A stretch of 64,000 nt of DNA. Source: Marimicrobium sp913061115. Lineage in GTDB: Bacteria > Pseudomonadota > Gammaproteobacteria > Pseudomonadales > Halieaceae. The stretch lies in NCBI RefSeq assembly GCF_047729875.1, contig NZ_CP159826.1, positions 1,364,001-1,428,000 on the forward strand. The letters run 5' to 3'. This document shows, one piece after another, positions 62,101 to 64,000 of this stretch. The notes under the pieces were generated by a model. The model saw only the letters and a program-made list of their open reading frames with translations. It ran no database searches and was not told where the DNA came from. Each line of letters opens with the position of its first letter. Position 1 is the stretch's first letter. The position numbers and the translations under genes are program-made.

Positions 62101-64000
62101 TTGGTGGTGGTGGTGGTAATGGTGGCGCTTCTAGCAGCACAACCACTGCTGGCGGTAGCGTCTCTGCGACTTTGATACTCGGTGGAGCGGGAGGTGTGGG
62201 CGGTGTCGGTGGTGCAGTAACGGTCGATACTACGATTGCAGGTTACAACACGGCAGCCTCTGCGGCGGTAGATGCCCCGTCTACCGCTGCGACTATTTTG
62301 ACAGCGGGTAATAATTCTCAAGGCATTTTTGCGCAATCGGTTGGTGGTGGTGGCGGTAATGGTGGCTCTGCGACCGGCTTTGATAATAGTGATAGTACCA
62401 GCAATACGGCATCGTTTGTTTCAGCATTAGGCGCCACGGACGCTGCAACTGGGGGGGCGGCTCGTGATGGAGGTGTAGTTCTGATAAGTAATGGCGCCGA
62501 CGTTCAAACAGGAGGTGCAAACGCACAAGCCATCTTTGCTCAGTCGGTCGGTGGTGGTGGTGGTAACGCTCAGGTGTTTAACAGTGCACCTTCTAGTGGT
62601 GGTTTAACGTTGTTGAATAACTATCTCGGTGCAAATGGTGGCGTAAGTGGTAATGGGCAACAAGTTACGGCTTCAAATAATGCGATCATCAAAACGAATG
62701 GCGGCAATGCGGCGGGTATTTTTGCGCAATCACTGGGCGGTGGTGGCGGTGCTAGCCTGGTGCAAAATGTGTTATCGGGGTCTACAGTCCTTTCCTCTGA
62801 ACTTGTTTTAGGTGCCGGTAATGGCGGTGTCAGCGGAGCGAGTGGCAGTGGTTCAGCTGTGAGCGTTAGCAATGCCGGCGGTATTGTTACGACGGGTGAA
62901 AATGCAATGGGTGTCGTTGCTCAATCTGTTGGCGCAGGCGGTGGTTACCTGGGTGTTGTGAGTAAAAACTCTGCAGGCACTGTGTCTGGTGACACTACTA
63001 TCAGGCTGGGCGGTTCTGTTGGGTCCTCCGGTGATGGCGGATCTGTGACGATTGCAAAGACATCTTCAATCAGTACCTCAGGGGTTAATTCAGTTGGTTT
63101 TCTAGCGCAGTCTATCGGTGGCGGTGGCGGGAGCGCCGCGATCATTGCAGCACCGACACAACCGGCCGACAGCCTTCAACTCACTGCCCAGCTCGGCGGA
63201 AGCAGTGCAACCGGCGACGGTGGTGCTGTGGACCTGACTATGTCGTCTGGCACAATTAGTACGCTGGGAGATTACTCGGCGGGTCTGGTCGTCCAGAGCA
63301 TCGGTGCTGGTGGCGGTCAACTCGGGGCTGTCGGAATGAGTGATTTTTTAGTCAGCATGGGGGGTAAAGTTAACTCGACAGGTGACGGTGGCGCGATCAC
63401 TTTGAGTGGCACTGGCGATATAGTGACCCAGGGCGCCTTATCCCACGGAGCGGTCGTCCAATCTATCGGTGGTGGCGGCGGCCTGATGTTGTCTTCCGCT
63501 AATGTAGATCGGGTATCGGTGGTGAAGAATGTCGCTAACGTCGGCAAAGGCGGTGACATCACATATAAACAAACTGGTAATGTGTCGGCAAATGGTGATG
63601 GTGCCTACGGCCTGGCAATACAGAGCTTGGGTGGCGGCGGCGGCATAATAAATGACATCTTCAAGGGGTCTGCCGGCGGTGCTGGCACATCTGGCGACAT
63701 CAATATCGTTCTCGATGGCAGTGCTCAGGCCGGCGGTAGCAGTGGTATTGCCTTGTTCGCTCAGTCGGAAGGTCCCGATGGTTCGGGTGATATCGGTATT
63801 ACTGCGAAGAGTATTATTGCAGCAGGGGACGACAGCACCGGCATCATCGGTATCACCCGCAGCGGTAGCATCTCGATCGAGATTGGTGAGTACATTATTG
63901 CCAGTGGCACGCGCTCTATCGGCTTGGATATGCCTGCGCAGATAGCGAGTGCTGTCGAGTTTGATGTGCTTGGTACTGTCATTGCATCAGGCGATGACAG
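53166..64000 (+). CDS. Giant Gly/Asn-rich autotransporter-like surface protein (3' end outside window)
   Basis: One open frame, more than 3,600 codons, still open at the window end. A Sec signal peptide is visible (basic RHTSFKHAVLK, hydrophobic ACPLVAVMLCLCPL, cleavage near HAATA-QT). ATG 53166 gives a normal n-region; an upstream in-frame ATG at 53106 would give an extended one. The passenger consists of about 50 modules of roughly 60-70 residues, each with a turn like GI(L/F/V)AQS(I/V)GGGGGNGG, followed by Gly/Ser-rich and Thr/Ile-rich strands, expected to form a beta-helix. Modules decay towards 62500-63800. A C-terminal beta-barrel is expected downstream but unseen. Likely adhesion or biofilm function. 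Confidence 0.85.
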   Translation, partial: MRHTSFKHAVLKSMACPLVAVMLCLCPLHAATAQTVVNQGPVYMGSMSVEGDPGGPGKDGKVNLNDSGGCDDPGDGNPGHTPDSVDLLVALSSEAGKDTGGSAMSVGGNGGSGGSAGGCDVSGRGAGAGGAGSAVNLTFYSATYLSSYTFTETGLYASSVGGNGGKGGTGSEFSNGGNGGSGGDGAAVTVDNSVGIATGQGEGALGIFAQSVGGNGGQGGNDDGTFDGGSGGSGGGGGAGDSVTITNSGAISTPNSIGIFAQSLGGDGAGGGGSSGLINAGGGSGGGGGDAGAISITNESTVSSGLTGGYGIFGQSVGGGGGTGGATAGLVAIGASGGQGGSGDTLTITNTNSIELSGVSSVGIYAQSVGGGGGNGGVATGTVAIGGGGGGGGGSAAVSLSNSGSIYTGTSYTSTTATNGGAYGLLAQSIGGGGGNGGMGLSDVGGSPISVAVGGNGGSGGSGSQVFVNNSGTIATLEPNSSAVLAQSVGGGGGSGGGAVSVSESLTVSYGGADGGSGGQGGDGGSVGVNCSGTTSAGCSGNTLTALPPESGAVITTAGTGSAGIMAHSIGGGGGNGGYAVTASESDFGSVSNAFGGSGGLGGTGGDVYASGGSVSISTLGSDSAGVIAQSIGGGGGSGGSAIAVAASLGVAATNAVGGSGGSGGDSSTVTLDYAGASIETAGARSAGLSAQSIGGGGGSGGSTLAMSIGTVSVASSVGGSGGDGGSAGAVSIDNSNAQGAIVTKGSQSSALMAQSIGGGGGNGGISVSGAAGLAVSSANAIGGVGGNGNDGSNVTVDNVGSLQTQGGGSQGILAQSIGGGGGNGGFAGAGSLSFGSGGSFAIGGSGDSGGTSQTVTVTNSGAIVANNDNVLSNGSATGNNTGILAQSIAGGGGNGGYAVGGSASLDASYAFALGGSGGSGGTAEGVTVDNSGVIATEGASSSTIIAQSIGGGGGNGGMAIAGDLSGGVGASTAVGGAGGEGSTAGSVMVTNSAGLSTAGDQSGAIVAQSIGGGGGNGGNAIAGSLSGGVAASAAVGGGGATGGTGKAVVISSTNSDTAPYTILTDGLLSNGMLAQSIGGSGGNGGFSVAASASGDGSAAVALGGGGGGGGTGDTVTLTTGSNVSLTTQQDQSNGIVAQSIGGSGGNGGFAGAGSIGSVAAGVSLGGDGATGGASNAVTITSAAAIQTSGVMSSGIVAQSLAGNGGNGGSSFGGAISADGSAAINLGGGSGNGGTSQAVIIDNSGAITTGKNVSTINGSQSSGIIAQSIGGSGGNGGMAAGGGISGGGTITANIGGSGGAGGTAKTTQITNSAAIGVNGMQSFGLLAQSIGGSGGNGGSSYGVSIGEDASFVANVGGAGGDGGQSLPTETAGPYLYSSAIYNTAGITAMGDQSMAMVAQSIGGHGGSGSNAISGSLSSSASGSVAVGGGGGAGGKASNVLIQSDNAVDGALYSISTSGLLSTAMLAQSIGGSGGNGGFSASVSGSAESVSVGAAIGGGGGAGGTSGTAGIITGTNATISTNGAGSAAIVAQSIAGNGGNGGAAVAGSFATGSEATPVSLAIGGGGAEGGAASAVSIDSDSSSITTAGANSIALLGQSIGGAGGNGGVSQSLSLGDPESTKNYSASVAIGGPGGTGGTAQGVIITQAGVVNTAGHSSDVTDYSAGIVAQSIGGSGGNGGSSTSNAIAGKGTASVSIGGSGGTGSNSLGQTTIYSNQNVITGSITTAGASAAGILAQSIGGGGGNGGWSQSSSSSNQNAVGLALGGWGGNGGYGNDAGVYSGGAITTTGDHSSGIIAQSIGGGGGNGGASSTQASSTPGSAANGTVAVVGASLSSAGVPDAIGNAASNYFATTLSSPSSSQPDTASTAPDSGVSASLSVGGFGGTGGYAGAIVVDSISTIGTQGQMANGIIAQSIGGGGGNGGSSTSGSDGGKNSAALSVGGFGGGGDYSGGVSVSSTGSISAEGHNSFGIFAQSVGGGGGSGGASTTSSTTDAGGAAAASLNIGGFGGSGGSSGQTSDLANLSFVNVVSSSHITTIGQNSGGILAQSIGGGGGNGGSSTVSSTVAAAAPSGSSSASTGGSAAPTTDGSSNTSTAGNTATGQSTSQAGADTGAAVGMGIGGYGGTGGFANNVAVTNTGVIVTGYNSGGTQQSLINLALGLSDNSSAIVAQSIGGGGGNGGSSTSNADASKTSTSLALGGNGGAAGDAAQVAVTNSDTLYTFGNHSSGIFAQSIGGGGGSGGSANSTAGEGGSSAIALGLGGSGASAGDGGVVTISNMGDAASGIATYGASSYGIFAQSIGGGGGNGGAANVSATAGSSSDDGTSNASTASSDSTSADAQSGVSFAAGLGGAGGAGGSAAAVSVNNSLSIGTAGENSSGILAQSIGGGGGNSGSTVSNANSGAYQVGMSFGLDGGSGGSGGNVDLTSTTGSNRITTSGTNSAGIFAQSVGGGGGSGGSSSSTTSSSGGKTSISMAMGANGGSGNSAGSVNVIESGEIATSGMSSSGIFAQSVGGGGGNGGSSNVASTGGDYNANLTLGGSGAGGGAGDIVTVNAIGDLSSAGDNSAAIFAQSVGGGGGNGGASSSTTTAGGSVSATLILGGAGGVGGVGGAVTVDTTIAGYNTAASAAVDAPSTAATILTAGNNSQGIFAQSVGGGGGNGGSATSSSDSDEDATDPVTLSLTLGGAAGEGAIGDSVTVTNSSQIGTSGDNSAAVFAQSIGGSGGNGGASTSSSSGGDYSATLALGGAGGAGSTGGAVAVTSNAVLLQTSGNSAVGILAQSIGGGGGNGATSNSNTSSTGSSSGSASLALGATGGTGGDGLQVDVTTALGSVIQTSGAHSMGILAQSVGGGGGNGGASNSSSDSDDGSTDSTYTATLGLGGSGGSAGDGAAVAVVAAGDVTTGVDQSTRPTSNASAIFAQSVGGGGGNGGDSNVASTGGDYNANLTLGGSGAGGGAGDIVTVNAIGDLSSAGDNSAAIFAQSVGGGGGNGGASSSTTTAGGSVSATLILGGAGGVGGVGGAVTVDTTIAGYNTAASAAVDAPSTAATILTAGNNSQGIFAQSVGGGGGNGGSATGFDNSDSTSNTASFVSALGATDAATGGAARDGGVVLISNGADVQTGGANAQAIFAQSVGGGGGNAQVFNSAPSSGGLTLLNNYLGANGGVSGNGQQVTASNNAIIKTNGGNAAGIFAQSLGGGGGASLVQNVLSGSTVLSSELVLGAGNGGVSGASGSGSAVSVSNAGGIVTTGENAMGVVAQSVGAGGGYLGVVSKNSAGTVSGDTTIRLGGSVGSSGDGGSVTIAKTSSISTSGVNSVGFLAQSIGGGGGSAAIIAAPTQPADSLQLTAQLGGSSATGDGGAVDLTMSSGTISTLGDYSAGLVVQSIGAGGGQLGAVGMSDFLVSMGGKVNSTGDGGAITLSGTGDIVTQGALSHGAVVQSIGGGGGLMLSSANVDRVSVVKNVANVGKGGDITYKQTGNVSANGDGAYGLAIQSLGGGGGIINDIFKGSAGGAGTSGDINIVLDGSAQAGGSSGIALFAQSEGPDGSGDIGITAKSIIAAGDDSTGIIGITRSGSISIEIGEYIIASGTRSIGLDMPAQIASAVEFDVLGTVIASGDD
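60719..61117 (+). repeat. Exact 399-bp intragenic duplication, copy A
   Basis: Identical base by base to 61946-62344, at a distance of 1,227 bp (409 codons), so the frame is kept. Similarity continues beyond both ends with scattered differences in the Gly codons. It covers two complete AQS-GGGGGNGG modules. Confidence 0.93.
61946..62344 (+). repeat. Exact 399-bp intragenic duplication, copy B
   Basis: Second copy of the segment at 60719-61117, with no difference seen. Sequence beyond the ends diverges from copy A after a few dozen bases. A recent duplication or gene conversion is likely, although a mis-assembly is possible. Confidence 0.93.

Larger units (their letters stand above)
53770..63640 (+). 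repeat. Array of about 50 AQS-GGGGGNGG modules
   Basis: The segment coding for G-I-x-A-Q-S-(I/V)-G-G-G-G-G-N-G-G recurs every 160-370 bp, mostly 180-240 bp, in a constant reading frame from about 53770 to 63640. Codon choice within the Gly runs varies strongly (GGC, GGT, GGG, GGA), so most modules are old; one pair is recent (see the exact duplication). Confidence 0.85.

Noticed and set aside
53574..63982. Many minus-strand and shifted-frame open frames rich in Pro, Ala or Arg
   Set aside because: They are antisense or shifted shadows of the Gly codon runs (GGN reads as NCC on the other strand) within the giant adhesin gene, and have no signal, start site or homology of their own.

Overview
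The window looks like the chromosome of a Gram-negative, probably marine, gammaproteobacterium. RlmJ (404-1240) is a mainly gammaproteobacterial rRNA methyltransferase. A TonB-dependent receptor and a giant signal-peptide-bearing Gly-rich adhesin imply an outer membrane. No rRNA, tRNA, CRISPR array, transposase or integrase was seen.

Layout. 1-4215 holds general genes: the tail of an SDR, rlmJ, a glycosyltransferase and an Atm1-type ABC exporter. About 4538-52266 is a dense catabolic supercluster in several divergent operons. It has 4 Rieske oxygenase alpha subunits, 3 carotenoid-cleavage-type oxygenases, 6 SDRs (a seventh lies at the window start), 3 acyl-CoA dehydrogenases, a crotonase, a hot-dog hydratase pair, an acyl-CoA ligase, a thiolase-like/DUF35 pair, E1-alpha/E1-beta/E2 of a 2-oxoacid dehydrogenase, a succinate-semialdehyde-type dehydrogenase, an LLM flavin enzyme, a molybdopterin enzyme, a nitroreductase, a GST, two MDR oxidoreductases, several NTF2/SnoaL-like proteins, a TonB receptor and one TetR regulator. 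From 53166 (or 53106) to the window end runs one open frame of more than 3,600 codons, an autotransporter-like Gly/Asn-rich passenger built from about 50 'AQS(I/V)GGGGGNGG' modules. Its C-terminus is outside the window.

Main observation. Five divergent intergenic regions (8587, 15131, 27647, 34912, 37833) each carry one copy of a 22-bp inverted repeat close to AAACARWCA-N4-TGACTGTTT. These sites flank nearly all the main catabolic operons. One lies upstream of the minus-strand operon that ends with the TetR gene. The simplest reading is one autoregulated TetR regulon that joins import (TonB receptor), double-bond cleavage (carotenoid oxygenases), ring or side-chain oxidation (Rieske, SDR, LLM, Mo enzyme), CoA activation and beta-oxidation-like breakdown. 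The substrate cannot be read from sequence. An unsaturated terpenoid, apocarotenoid, steroid-like or stilbene-like compound fits the enzyme set.

Several enzymes have non-canonical active sites: an SDR without Tyr/Lys, a crotonase without the second Glu, a thiolase without its His and second Cys, and Rieske enzymes with Glu in place of the bridging Asp. Intrinsic or hairpin terminators at 28907, 37279 and 49897 help bound the transcription units.
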